From NCBI GenBank assembly GCA_027575765.1, contig JANBPT010000856.1:1-20734 (forward strand): a DNA stretch of 20,734 nucleotides. The letters are read 5' to 3'. Shown piece after piece: positions 9,365 through 20,734 of the stretch; positions within the stretch are counted from its first letter, which is position 1, and each line of letters opens with the position of its first letter. The notes beneath the pieces are model-generated. The model was not told the origin of the DNA. It did no database searches and saw only the letters and a list, made by a program, of their open reading frames with translations. Made by a program: the position numbers and the translations under genes. Source of the stretch: Tieghemiomyces parasiticus (Eukaryota > Kickxellomycota > Dimargaritomycetes > Dimargaritales > Dimargaritaceae).

Positions 9365-11045
9365 ATGGCCAACTGGAAGAACGTCGGAAACTGGTAAGTC
9401 CTCATCGCCTGCTGCTATGATGCCTAGCCACCGCACTGCCCTGATCACGTCCCGCCCCCGTCGTCGTGTCCCGAAACTGACACCCCGCCCTCCTTCGACT
9501 GATGACCCATACCCACAAACCTACCAACCCCGTCGCCTAGGCACTGGACCGACAAGAACTGCATCAAGTGGGCCCAGACCTACTTTAAAGATAGGCTGGC
9601 GAACGTGGCCGTCAGTCACGATGGGTTCAATGTCACCACCGAGGACGTGACCAGCGTGACGGGTGACTGCGACCTGAACCAGCGCAAGGGGAAGATCATC
9701 ACCATCTACGACGTGGAGATCAAACTCAACTGGTCCGGCACCGCCCCGGACGGTACCGAGGCTTCGGGTACCATCCACATCCCCGAGGTGGCCCACGATA
9801 CAGAATCGGAGGACTTTGTGTTTGACGTGACCGTTGTCGCGGAGACCCCTGCCAAGCGCGCCATCAAGGAGGTGGTTCGTAAGCAACTGGCGGCTGCCCT
9901 CCGCGAGCGCCTGGGCGGGTTCCGCGCTGACCTCATTGAGGCTCATCGTAAGGACGTCTACATCGAGCCCGACCAGCTGGGCGTGCCCGCCCGCGGAGGT
10001 CCGATCCCGGCCCTATCGTCCGCTAGCGCCCCGAAGGCCGAGCCGGCCACCGCCGCCGCCACCACCACCACCACCCCCGCGCCCGTGACCAATACCGTGA
10101 CCCTAGACGAAACCATCGAATTTGTCACTAACGCGGCCGAATTATACACCACCCTCACGGACCCGGCCCGTATTGCCCTATGGACCCGCGCTCGCCCACA
10201 GTTTGAGGCCCGAGTGGGCGGCCACTTTGCCCTGTTTGATGGAAATGTCACGGGCGAAGTGCGGGCCCTGGACCCTGACCGCCATTTGGAGCTGACGTGG
10301 CGCCTGGCCTCCTGGCCCTCCGGTCACTACTCCCGGGTGGTGATGGACCTGGACCAGGGCGATGCCAGTGTGCGACTGCACCTGGTGCAGACCGGGATCC
10401 CCGTCGGCGAACTGGACCAAACCAAGCGCAACTGGCACCAGTACTACTGGCAGAGCATTAAAGGCACCTTTGGGTAAGTAGAGCCGTTGCAAGTGCTGGC
10501 TAGAATGAACGAGTTGCACCCCAATCGAGGCGGTATTTGACGAGTGTCCAGCGACACGACCCGGGCCCTACCCAGCTGCCTATGAGGGCACCTGGCCAAG
10601 CCAATAGACTGGTTCGTGGGGGAGGTGAAAGGGCAGCCCCGTTAGGAATTACACGGTGGTGGATAGTCTCTTTTTTTTTACCAACCACCACCCTATCCCT
10701 TTGCCTGCCTACCTTGCCACCTGCATTCCATGTACCCATTCTGTTGCCGTGCCACTTCCACTATTTCCCCTCCTCCGCCCGCCCACCCCCGTTGGCGACA
10801 GTATACCCATTCTCGGAACCGTCACTAACCGTAGCTCTTTACCCTCCACCCCCCGTGCCGGCCGCCGCCACCCTACCCGCCCGCCTCGGTCCACGTCTTC
10901 GCCCTGGCCTTCACACTTGCTCGTTCCGATCGCTTTGGCCACCGCTGGCGCCGCCTTCTACTATGCCTTCAATCGATCCTGATATCGCCATCATGGCACC
11001 ACTTCATTGTTATTTGATCCCGGTAGCTTTGGTGCGATCTTCTAG
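9365..11045 (+). CDS. AHA1: Hsp90 ATPase activator Aha1, three exons
   Basis: This is a cytosolic co-chaperone that binds the Hsp90 middle and N-terminal domains and stimulates ATP hydrolysis. Exons: 9365-9393, 9541-10473 and 11027-11045, giving 326 residues (human and yeast proteins are about 340-350). Exon 1 (MANWKNVGN) joins exon 2 through a GTAAGT donor and a CCTAG acceptor to complete NVGNWHWTDK (residues 6-15), the family's NxNNWHWxEK motif. The conserved RKGK lies at 58-61. The N-terminal Aha1 domain covers about 1-155, then a low-complexity Ala/Pro/Thr linker (157-194), then the START-like AHSA1 domain (about 195-326). Exon 2 stops reading three residues into the terminal motif, at TFG followed by GTAAGTAG. 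The 19-nt last exon after GGTAG adds FGAIF and TAG, so the protein ends KGTFGFGAIF, as family members normally do. The last intron is 553 nt. Oddities are G in place of the usual second N and D in place of E in the first motif, and an in-frame hydrophobic stretch inside the last intron. Confidence 0.95.
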
Positions 11046-11191
11046 AATGGCTGCCAGGTACGATCCGGGAGAGGCCAGGGTTAAGGCTACGCCCAACGTG
11101 CCATCCCCAGCCTTCTCCTCCCTCTGGCCAAACACGGTTCTATTTCCACCGGACTTCACTGGGTCCAGTGTTTTCTACGGTAGGGTGCAAC

Positions 11192-11197
11192 AATAAA
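11192..11197 (+). terminator. Poly(A) signal of AHA1
   Basis: A canonical AATAAA lies 147 nt after the AHA1 stop codon at 11045, on the coding strand, a normal distance for a fungal 3' UTR. Confidence 0.6.
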
Positions 11198-14100
11198 ATC
11201 GCCCTTCCCTACCTAAACGGTAAAGTGTACGGGAGACCCGCGGGTAACGCTCGGAATGATCGCCGCCTCCATCTTAATCCGTGTCTGCTCAGCTTGTCCT
11301 AGCAGCTTCCTTTTGTCAGGGACGATCCGCTGAACCGAAGGGCGATCAGCTATTAATAAGCCAGCTGGAAGGAAAGAGGATGCTAAGCGCAAGTGATGAG
11401 AGTGCCCAATGAGCTGATCGCCCGCTGGACTCAACATAAGTCACTCTATCGTGAACGGTCGCCCTACAAACTAGGGCATTTGACGCTGAGCTGAACGAGC
11501 GTACACCCCAGTGGAAATGATTGGAGGATGCGTTGCATTCTATCGTTGATACGGCCGAGCCGCGGTAAGGTAATGCTGCCCTCTCTCTCTCTCTCTCTCC
11601 CAATCTCTCTTTCTTGATGGCCAAATTTACGACTCCTCCCGCTCCAGCTCCAACCTTGGCGATAGGCTGCTTAACTCAGTCTTGTTAGATCCACGCCCAG
11701 CCCCCCTCCCACTGAGTCACTCCGGATTGCCATGCTGGCTCTTAATTGACCACCATACGCGGCTAGGGTCTAATTTGCGGTTCATATTTAGGTAATGTTA
11801 TTTTTAGCCAAGGCGGTGAGAGCGTGGGTAAAGTGCCATTCTGGGGGACACAGTGCTCCATGCCCCTCCAGAGGTGGAGGGGGGGTGCTGATTAAGAACC
11901 ACAGTGGAAGGCACCCGGACGTGTGGCGGTGTATCCGCTCGAGTGTCTACTTCCTCCCTCTTCACATGGCCTTCAACCTATATCCCCTATGCGCGTGCCT
12001 CGCCTGGCGACTCGCAAAGCAGCCCCAATTGGCGAGCCCGCCGTCCAGCGGCACTGCTAGGTCGGACGACAGGGGTGCATTAGCAACCCACCCTCGCGCG
12101 AGCGCGCGGTGAGGTGGTCCAGGTGACTGGCTGACTCACTCTCTGCATGACGTTGCGTAAATAAGGCATCGACGGTCTGGCGAGTGACCACGGGGGTAGG
12201 CGCAGGCGGAACCTGTAATAAACCAACCTCGGCATCCCAGCCGGGAGCTAATGAATAACGCCCTCTCGACGTGATCGTCGTTTGGGAAGGAGCATCCCCC
12301 GCCACGTCGACCCCGCAGTTGGCCCGATTTCCACCCAGCAGGTACGCTGGGACCAAGCCTCGGAGGGGCAGTCCATGCGATGGCATTTTCCATGAGGTAG
12401 GCTCAAGGTAAGGATCGCACAACAGCGCAAGATGGCCACTACCGCGACCTTCGCCTACATGTCGCGGCGGTCTAGGGCAATGTGCTACAATGACCTCACG
12501 ACCGGGATAACCACGCCACTGCGATGAAGCAGTCATCAGGTTGGGTAAAATTGCACAGTGACAGTGTTCTCGGCCCCATGCGTTTCGACACGGCCAACGC
12601 TTGTCTGCCCTGGCTCCTACCGTACCAATCCGCCCATAATGATACATTATCCCTAAGCCCCCCTCGTAGAGCCAGCGTCCCTTCTCTACGCGACCCTCGC
12701 ATTTTTTTAATCTAAATCCGTCGACAACGCATGGTTTGGACGAGATAAGAAGGGGTGGGATACTGAATAAGGGGAGAGGGGCGGTGAACTGTCTTGGCAT
12801 CACCGTGACCCTGGTGCCTAATATCGGGAACCTCTAGCGGCCCACTACCTCCCCACCCACACCGCTCCACATCAGCGACGTGGACCGCTTTGCCAATGTG
12901 GCACAACGTACTGGCCACGGTGGCGACGTCGGTCGCCCTACCGCATCCCGGTTCTCTCTCTCGTGAACCAGCTGGCCAGTGTCACCCCCTCCCTCAGCAC
13001 CCAACTGGGGCGTCTCGCCACAATCATTTCTGTCTTTTCCTCCTCATTTTTTAACGCGTCGCCCTCTTTCATATATCAAGTATATTGGTTCTTGCGGCCG
13101 CTGACGAGCTGAGTGCTGGTCCCCACTTTTCTTTCCCGTAACCAATCTAAGTATCCTACCCTATTTTTAGCGACCTGTTCACCCCTGGTGCACTAAACTC
13201 ATATTTTTTTTAATCCTACGACGTTTGCGTTTACACTGGCACTTTCGAACTCCTTCAGGCCCGAGTAGTCCCGCGACTCCCCTGGCCGACGGCTGTTCTC
13301 CCTGCCTATCTACCCTCGGTGCCAGCGCACTACCTTCCCCCCAACATCGTTGGCCACCCCCTTGTCTCCCCCCCCCCACTCCTCGGCCGACGCTGCGTTC
13401 GTACAAACCAGAGGTGGATATTAGCCCACCAATACCAAAGGCACTGGCCAAACGAAACCTCCCCCCCTGCAGCCCTCTTGTGTAGTGGATGTTGGTTTGT
13501 TCGGTGCGTACAGCGTGCCCACCTTTCAGTTCCCCTCCTTCCCTCTTGATAACCCGCCCGCCGAGCCCGGTTCTTGTTTTTTCCACAACACATCGTGTGT
13601 ACTAGACGGTCATTATCGGGTAAATCATTTAGCCAGGTAACGTTGACCATGCTTCTGTACCTGGCTGCATAACTTTCGCGTATGCTCAGTACCCCCCAGA
13701 GTCGCACAGTCGGTTACATGTTACTTTATCCTCGCCCTCGTAATGTGGAGAATTAAAGTTTGCTCTTCTCTATACATTGCGTTACACCAGCTCCCGATGG
13801 GACGGCGGAATGGCGCCGGTGTGGCGCCCGGGACGACGATAGACTTCCTCTGGACATGCCAGGCCCCGATTGCCCCTCTGACCAGGGATGTCGGGCGCTG
13901 GTCGTCGTCTCCCAGGAACCTGTCAAAACGCGGACCGCGGGGTTTACCCCCCCCCATATTGCCCCATCTCACTATGTCGATGGCTGCACGCTGCCCGCCT
14001 TACCGTTCGAGCCAAGACACGCCTGCCTTCCATCTGGCCCTGCTGTCCTATCCACTAACCTTGTGTGACTCCGCTTCCTACTCTGCCTCCTTTTTCCAGT

Positions 14101-14428
14101 TACCACTACACTCTTGTCCACTTTAGGTACTGACTGTCCGCCACAGTTTTTGCCCTCGTCAGCCACCGTACCACAGTGGCCGTCCTGACTACGTGATTCG
14201 AAGCTTGCACGTTTCCTTGATATTTAGCTCGATACAGTCGGTACCGTGTCCCTGTCCCAGGGACTTTGTTTTACATCCTCTGCAACACAACCAGTAGGGT
14301 TATATGAACGTGGGCGCACCCAGTGGTCCTTGGTAATCCAACGAATATTCCGTGGCGGCAGACAGCCCTGCCCACTCTTGACGCCAATCCCGCCCAGCGC
14401 CCCGCTGCCCAGGCCAACCGACCGTAGT
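11198..14428. other. 3.2-kb region without a supported gene
   Basis: No frame here matches a family I know. The longest is a minus-strand frame of 248 codons (12057-12803). Its lower part, about 12057-12390, looks more protein-like than the rest and holds acceptor-like and donor-like sites (TTACAG near 12210, GTGAGT near 12138), so an unrecognised exon is possible. A plus-strand stretch around 12960-13100 reads as a short protein-like frame without a start codon. A (CT)9 microsatellite lies at 11581-11598, and C runs lie at 13368-13377 (10) and 13947-13955 (9). No inverted terminal repeats, reverse transcriptase or transposase motifs were seen. Confidence 0.4.
11581..11598. repeat. (CT)9 microsatellite
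   Basis: Nine perfect CT units lie in noncoding DNA downstream of AHA1, followed after a few bases by a shorter CT run. Confidence 0.85.
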
Positions 14429-14434
14429 TTTATT
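14429..14434 (-). terminator. Poly(A) signal of the candidate small gene
   Basis: TTTATT on the plus strand reads AATAAA on the minus strand, 51 nt after the stop codon at 14485. The spacing is almost the same as for uS14m (54 nt), which supports a real transcript end here. Confidence 0.4.
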
Positions 14435-14484
14435 TGGTAAGTCGCCCCTACTCGATCGCGTGGGCGGCACCGGTCCGCTGGAGC

Positions 14485-15093
14485 CTAGCCTGTTGCGGGG
14501 GTCTCTTCCGGCGCCTTGGTTTTCACCTCATCGTGGTCGATCACCACCCCATCATTACCTGACGCTGGCAATGTGAAGCAACCTCTTGCACGCCTTAGGA
14601 TGGGGGCCAGGGAAAGCCCTGCAGGGATTTCACCCTCCCTTTGAGGGAACAGAGCGGCGGTGACTTGCCGTTTTCGACGTTCCATTTTGTCCGCACGGAC
14701 TTCACCTAGGGTGATCTGTTAGTGTACGCTTCTCGGGCCGGACACGTGCCCCCGGATCGACTGGGTATGTGATCTGACCAAAGGACCGTATGCCCACCGC
14801 CAGCGCCGCGGGGAACTGACATCCGGTGGTTTCCGAGTTGTTTTTTTGCTGAGATGGTCGCAGCGGTGACGGGTGCCGCAATGCACCGCCGATTCATTGG
14901 TAGTCGAGGCTAGGGACCGCCCCTCTCTGCTGGAAACCCCCCCCCCCAGTTCGAAGGTGCGGTGGCCACGGTTTGGGACGCACATCGGCTGCGCTGGGTG
15001 ACACTTTAAATTACACCTACGTACCTCACCTTCCCCCCGAAGGTTGGGATTGAAGGGGAGTGAAGCGGCCGCCAGCGGTGCAGAGGGTGTCAT
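14485..15093 (-). CDS. Candidate small two-exon gene, 94 aa, unrecognised
   Basis: I do not recognise the product. The model joins exon 1, 15030-15093 (MTPSAPLAAASLPFNPNLRG, then E and one base), to exon 2, 14485-14705, through a GTGAGG donor and a CCCTAG acceptor. The junction is in phase and gives 94 residues ending in TAG. The N-terminal third is rich in Ala, Pro and Leu. A basic cluster follows (EVRADKMERRKRQ, about 23-35), then a mixed segment ending in CFTLPAS, and an acidic/Thr-rich tail (DHDEVKTKAPEETPATG). No membrane segment or known motif is visible. An AATAAA signal lies 51 nt downstream. The ATG at 14685 inside exon 2, in the good context ACAAAATGG, could instead start a 66-residue protein. 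A separate ATG near 15290 (CAACCATGGAGG), followed by a GTAGGT donor, could be a different first exon, but it does not join this exon 1 in frame. The evidence is open frame plus signals only. Confidence 0.35.
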
Positions 15094-15309
15094 ACCCTCC
15101 GTCTCGTATTAATTTTTGCAACCTGGCCATTCACTGTGGACTAGCCCACCTGGTGGCGAATGGTTTAGGCAGTTACAGGGGGACGGAGGAGAGGGGTGTG
15201 TATTATCGCTGGTCACATTAGCGCAAAAATGACCAGCGTGCGGAAGTGACGATGGAAGAAGTGAAGGGGTACCTACCTCGCACCTCCTCCATGGTTGACG
15301 ACCTAGCAC

Positions 15310-15820
15310 ACCGGTGGCATAACTGTATATAGGGCCTAATCACCGCCTGTCCACCAGTCGAACTAATTTTGGACATGTTATATCTCGCACCACCTCTTCT
15401 TTGACCTCCTCACCTTTATCCCGCGGGCAAACTGCCTCAGACTTCCCGCGCCACCGCCAGCCACACGCACCTGGGCGCCTCTCGCCATAGCGGTGGTTTC
15501 GTTTGCCTTGGCTTGCGCCCCACTGACCGCTATCCGCAACACCCGACCGGCGAACCGCCTACGTTGCCCTCACCGTGTTGCGCGGCTTACCTTCATGTGC
15601 TACTTTCGCCTCCTTACTCTCGAAACCCGTTCGCGACCTTTGCACTCGCCTCCACTATCTCTGTAATGACCTACGTGACCGATACCATTCCATCCCCCGA
15701 TGCAACTCCTCTACGGCGCGGCACAATCCACCAATAGCACCGGACCTCGGTTAGCCTTTCCTTATACACAATTACCATTCTGTCCTGTACTTTACTACCA
15801 CTATCTGTACCTACCAGTTG
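15310..15820. other. Upstream region of the Con7-like gene
   Basis: No supported coding exon. The region is pyrimidine-rich on the plus strand from about 15390 to 15800, as is common before fungal start codons, and probably includes the 5' untranslated region and promoter of the gene that begins at 15821. A CAG at 15815-15817 immediately before the start codon might mark the end of a 5' UTR intron. Confidence 0.35.
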
Positions 15821-18325
15821 ATGGCCGACGACCGGGATAGGGATCCCCCGGAATTACCGCGGCTGACGCGCAGTCCCGACCGCAGCCCTCGTCCAATGGC
15901 TTTGCACGTCCGGCCGCCGGAACTGGCCGACCTACCAACGGCACAACCGCCAAGTAAGTTCAATAAGTGTCCCGGATGAAACAACCGCCCAATATCTACA
16001 AGGTTTCGTCAAGTTTACCGTTCCCTTGCTATAGCACCGTACTGGACGGTTGACCAGGGTGCAGGGGGGGGCTGTGAAGTTCGCAGACGTATTTCCCTCC
16101 CCGCGCATTCCTAGTCTAACGGCCAGCGTGTCCACGGTGTCTGTCGGCCGGCCGGCGCCGACTTAATCCCCGCTAAAGATAGCAGCTGGTTCGGGACCAA
16201 CTCACCAGGCGCCGTTTCTGTGATACCGGCTACGGTGTGAAAGGGTCGCGCCCCCGGGCCCCTCTTCCCATCCCCCCTAGCCAGCCGTACCTTTTACAGG
16301 GATTCCTTTAGCTTGACTCGCAAGAGAATCGGTGGACGTGGGTGATGCGCTCTCTTTCTCTCAATATTCGCGACGGCATGTTTGATATAGATAGTCCACT
16401 TTTACTGCATCCCCGCTGCACGCCAACCGCCAGATAATTTGGCAACTGGGTACATCGTCTACACCCCGAGGTGTCAACGCCCCGGTGAGGTAGCACCGCT
16501 TACCAGCGGAGTATAGCGCCCCATTGGTCCAATGGCACCCATTTCGGGGACCCGTGCTGTGGTTGACAGTCGGTACCGATTGTCCATTACCTCCTTTTCT
16601 TTTTATTTTGGGACTTTAATTACTTTTCGTTTAAACCTTTACATTTTCGGTGTCCCGAGACTGAGGAGCCCAGACCAATCCCCAGGCCAACTTGGCTGCC
16701 CCCTCTCTCCCCCTCTCTATTATTTCTTGCTCTGCACCAGCCCGGGTGGTTTTGTCTAGGGGCTGTAGTCGACATTCGGGCGGTGAATCGTCAGAAGCGA
16801 ATGAGTCGAGGGAGAGAAGGGCGTGGATAGGGCCTCGATCTAACCTCGGCAGCCGCTGAACCAAGTCGGGCGCACTGTGAACGATGCCAGATACGGCAAG
16901 AGTTATGAAGCCTACAGGCCGGTTGGGCTTAGCCCCTTACTCGCAGGCTCTTGTATTTATACTCTACGTTACCCGTCACGGAGCATTACACTTTTAACAA
17001 CCATTCCCTTAATTTTTCTTCACTTCACTTCTGACATCATTCCACCGATACACCATAGTTATCTAACACGGTGTACCAGCCCAACCTTACGAACGCTCGC
17101 ACACCTTCCTAACATCTTCTATTTACTCCAGCATATCTGTTTTTGGCCAATGTGATAACTATATACTCTCTCTATGCCTCCGCCTTCGTGCAATTTTTAT
17201 TCGCCCTTCCCGCTTGCTTACACGATACACTAACCTGGCTCCGCTCCTCGCCCTACACCTTTTTCACCTTCCATAGTGCCATTACCTCGGTTACTACAAT
17301 CCCGGCGTCCGCGACCGCCACCACTATATCTCGGCCCTCACCCCGGCATGCGACGGGTACCAGGCTCTCTTGAGCTACCACCCTGTCCCCCACGGACAGG
17401 GCCGCCCCCTGGTGAGGCCTACGCGTCCGAATCAGCCGCTGGCGACATTTTTGAGCCCCGCAGCCCGCTCCCACCACTAAGCGAGACGCTCAGCCGGATT
17501 TTTATGACCTCGCCGCCGGGCTCACATCCGCCGCGGCCTTCCCCGCCCGTGGCTCCTTACCGGGCACTGAGCCCCACCTCCCCACACAAGTATCAGCGAG
17601 TCGACTCTGCAACCCGCTACGACTACCACCCGCCCCTTCCACCCCCTGCGGCCCTACTCCGGCGGCCATTCGGCCGTGCGGCTTCTCTATCGCCCACCCG
17701 CCGCCGTTTGACGGGTCTGCCGCCTGCGGACGTGCCGCCCCGGCCTCCCTCCGCTTTTTCGCCATCCCCGTACCCCACGGGGGAGTACGCCCCGGCCGGT
17801 CCGTCCGGCACCGGTGCGCCTTACCTGCGCGAGACGCGTGCCCGCCAGCAGCGTGCTCTCACCGCCTCTCACCCGTACGCCGTAGCCCCACCTAATGATA
17901 AGCCTTATGGGTTCAGTATGGCCATGGGGGGTTCATATGAGGCGACGCGCTCAGCCTACGAGCCGCCCAAAGTGTACTCGTTCGTACCCATCCCGGGCAT
18001 AAACACTAAGAAGCGACCCCGCCGCCGCTACGACGAGATTGATCGGGTGTATGGGTGCAACCACCCGGGCTGTGACAAGAGCTATGGAACGCTCAATCAT
18101 CTGAATGCCCACATTGTGATGCACAAGCATGGGCCCAAACGGCATCCGTCCGAATTCAAGGACGTACGCCGTAACTTGCGACGGGCCAAGGCGCCAGCGG
18201 GGAATCCACTGGTCGACTCAGCTGTGGGTTCGCCGTCATCGCCACACGAGGCTTCAGAAGGCGAGGGTGCCAGCCCTTCAGCTAAGCCGCCGGGCAAACC
18301 ACCCAGCCCAACCAACTCGGTCTAA
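15821..18325 (+). CDS. Con7-like fungal C2H2 zinc-finger transcription factor
   Basis: This is a nuclear DNA-binding regulator of the family that includes Magnaporthe Con7p, which is needed for conidial morphology and infection-structure development. Proposed exons are 15821-15953 and 17277-18325. Exon 1 (begins MADDRDRDPPELPRLTRSPD) leaves one base before GTAAGT. The CCATAG acceptor supplies two bases, and the join is in phase, giving 393 residues. The intron would be 1323 nt, far longer than the others here, so additional exons or a different start are possible. Exon 2 is strongly supported. It has a long Pro/Ser/Arg-rich disordered region, then the family core: KVYSFVPIPG (276-285), basic KKRPRRRYDEIDRVY (289-303), and one C2H2 finger with C305, C310, H323 and H329 around KSYGTLNHLNAH. 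The basic KRHPSEFKDVRRNLRRAKA and a Ser/Pro tail follow. The YGTLNHLNAH core is the family's hallmark. The spacing C-x4-C-x12-H-x5-H fits the class. Target genes cannot be read from the sequence. Confidence 0.85.
15954..17276 (+). other. Putative 1.3-kb intron of the Con7-like gene
   Basis: This stretch lies between the proposed exons, starting GTAAGT and ending CCATAG. It is stop-rich in all frames, and its 3' part is pyrimidine-rich and AT-rich (about 16590-16740 and 16970-17270). I found no extra coding exon. A run of eight G lies at 16064-16071. Part of it may instead be the gene's 5' region if exon 1 is wrong. Confidence 0.5.
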
Positions 18326-18754
18326 CCAGCACGGTAGTGGCCCTCTCGCTTGTTTCTGCTGTATCATAGGTCGCCTCATCACATTCCAGAGCTCGTTGTG
18401 CCCCGTCCGCTACGTTGGGTTGGATTGAAAAAATGAAATAATAGTTGGTGCTAATGTGCTGTCTTTCAGCGAGTTATTTTAATTGCCGAAGCGCTCCCAT
18501 CGCTGGTTCCAAGTTAGTCTACCACCCTCTAATCGACGCCGGACCTTCTTTCGTATACTTGCAACTTCTACCGCAGAACCCAGGGTTCGGAGAGACGAAA
18601 TTACGGACAAGTAAACGACAGAATTACATCCGACGTGCCGCGGTGGAATTGACAAGGGACGGACACCATCTAACATTATATTCATGCCTAGAGTGCAGGC
18701 GAGGGCAAGTTTGATGCCTAACTAAACGGACGATATATTATGGAACGAACAGGC
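18326..18754. other. Intergenic region between convergent Con7-like and H4 genes
   Basis: The two genes converge here, so this contains the 3' ends of both. AT-rich sequence around 18426-18442 (AAAAAATGAAATAATA) is a possible 3' processing region for the Con7-like gene. No supported coding frame. Confidence 0.45.
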
Positions 18755-18760
18755 TTTATT
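18755..18760 (-). terminator. Possible poly(A) signal of histone H4
   Basis: TTTATT on the plus strand reads AATAAA on the minus strand, about 206 nt after the H4 stop codon. I see no animal-type histone stem-loop, consistent with polyadenylated fungal histone mRNA. Confidence 0.4.
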
Positions 18761-18965
18761 CACGGGGCAAGAAGGGGTTAGATTTGGACGAAAAAGGCAT
18801 TAGGAAACTTTTCAACACAAAGTGTCGGTACGTGGACTCTTTCACAATTTGGAACGACAGGCCAAGATCAATCAAGATACAGATGGGAGGGTACATTATA
18901 CAGGGAGAGGTGTGAGGCACCGCGGGATATATGGGCGGCGATTTAAAAATGGGGTAATAACCGGC

Positions 18966-20734
<1,769 letters not shown>

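Noticed and set aside
10656..10982. A stand-alone 108-codon membrane protein gene downstream of Aha1
   Set aside because: Its start lies in the AHA1 intron with no promoter or codon support for the N-terminal half. Only the last 50 or so codons look protein-like, and they are treated as a possible alternative AHA1 tail.
15207..15238. 9-bp perfect inverted repeat (CGCTGGTCA ... TGACCAGCG) with a 14-nt loop
   Set aside because: About one such repeat is expected by chance in 20 kb when loops up to 20 nt are allowed, and it has no T-run or conserved setting.
17502..18315. Minus-strand frames inside the Con7-like exon
   Set aside because: They are shadows of a GC-rich, proline-rich coding exon on the opposite strand.

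Overview
This is a stretch of a eukaryotic nuclear genome, almost certainly fungal. All recognisable genes are eukaryotic and most are split by introns with strong GTAAGT/GTGAGT donors. One gene encodes the zinc-finger block of the fungal Con7 transcription-factor family, and a nuclear gene for the complex I 51 kDa subunit rules out a yeast that has lost complex I. Coding exons are GC-rich at third codon positions. The noncoding DNA is stop-rich, close to even in composition and dotted with C or G homopolymers. The high intron density of one gene (11 introns in about 1.1 kb of coding sequence) would fit an early-diverging fungal lineage, but I cannot name the organism.

Layout. 1-1283: no supported gene. 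1284-2093 (-): unrecognised 269-residue protein. 2690-4329 (-): NDUFV1, with a 22-nt first exon that supplies the start of the mitochondrial presequence. 5436-8240 (-): DRG2/Rbg2 GTPase in 12 exons, reconstructed end to end at 364 residues. 8605-8904 (-): mitochondrial ribosomal protein uS14m, intronless. 9365-11045 (+): the Hsp90 co-chaperone Aha1 in three exons, divergent from uS14m across a 460-bp shared promoter region that holds a heat-shock-element-like palindrome. About 11.2-14.4 kb: no supported gene. 14485-15093 (-): candidate two-exon small gene with a poly(A) signal. 15821-18325 (+): Con7-like C2H2 transcription factor with a short first exon and a long intron. 18966-19277 (-): histone H4. 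19278-20734: no supported gene.

The genes do not form one pathway. They are housekeeping functions: respiration (NDUFV1), mitochondrial translation (uS14m), cytosolic translation (DRG2), Hsp90 chaperoning (Aha1) and chromatin (H4), plus a fungal developmental-type regulator. I saw no mobile element, CRISPR array, tRNA or rRNA gene, and no cluster resembling a new system. The points most worth a second look are the very small terminal exons of NDUFV1 and AHA1, an in-frame hydrophobic tail inside the last AHA1 intron that alternative splicing could attach, and two unrecognised genes.
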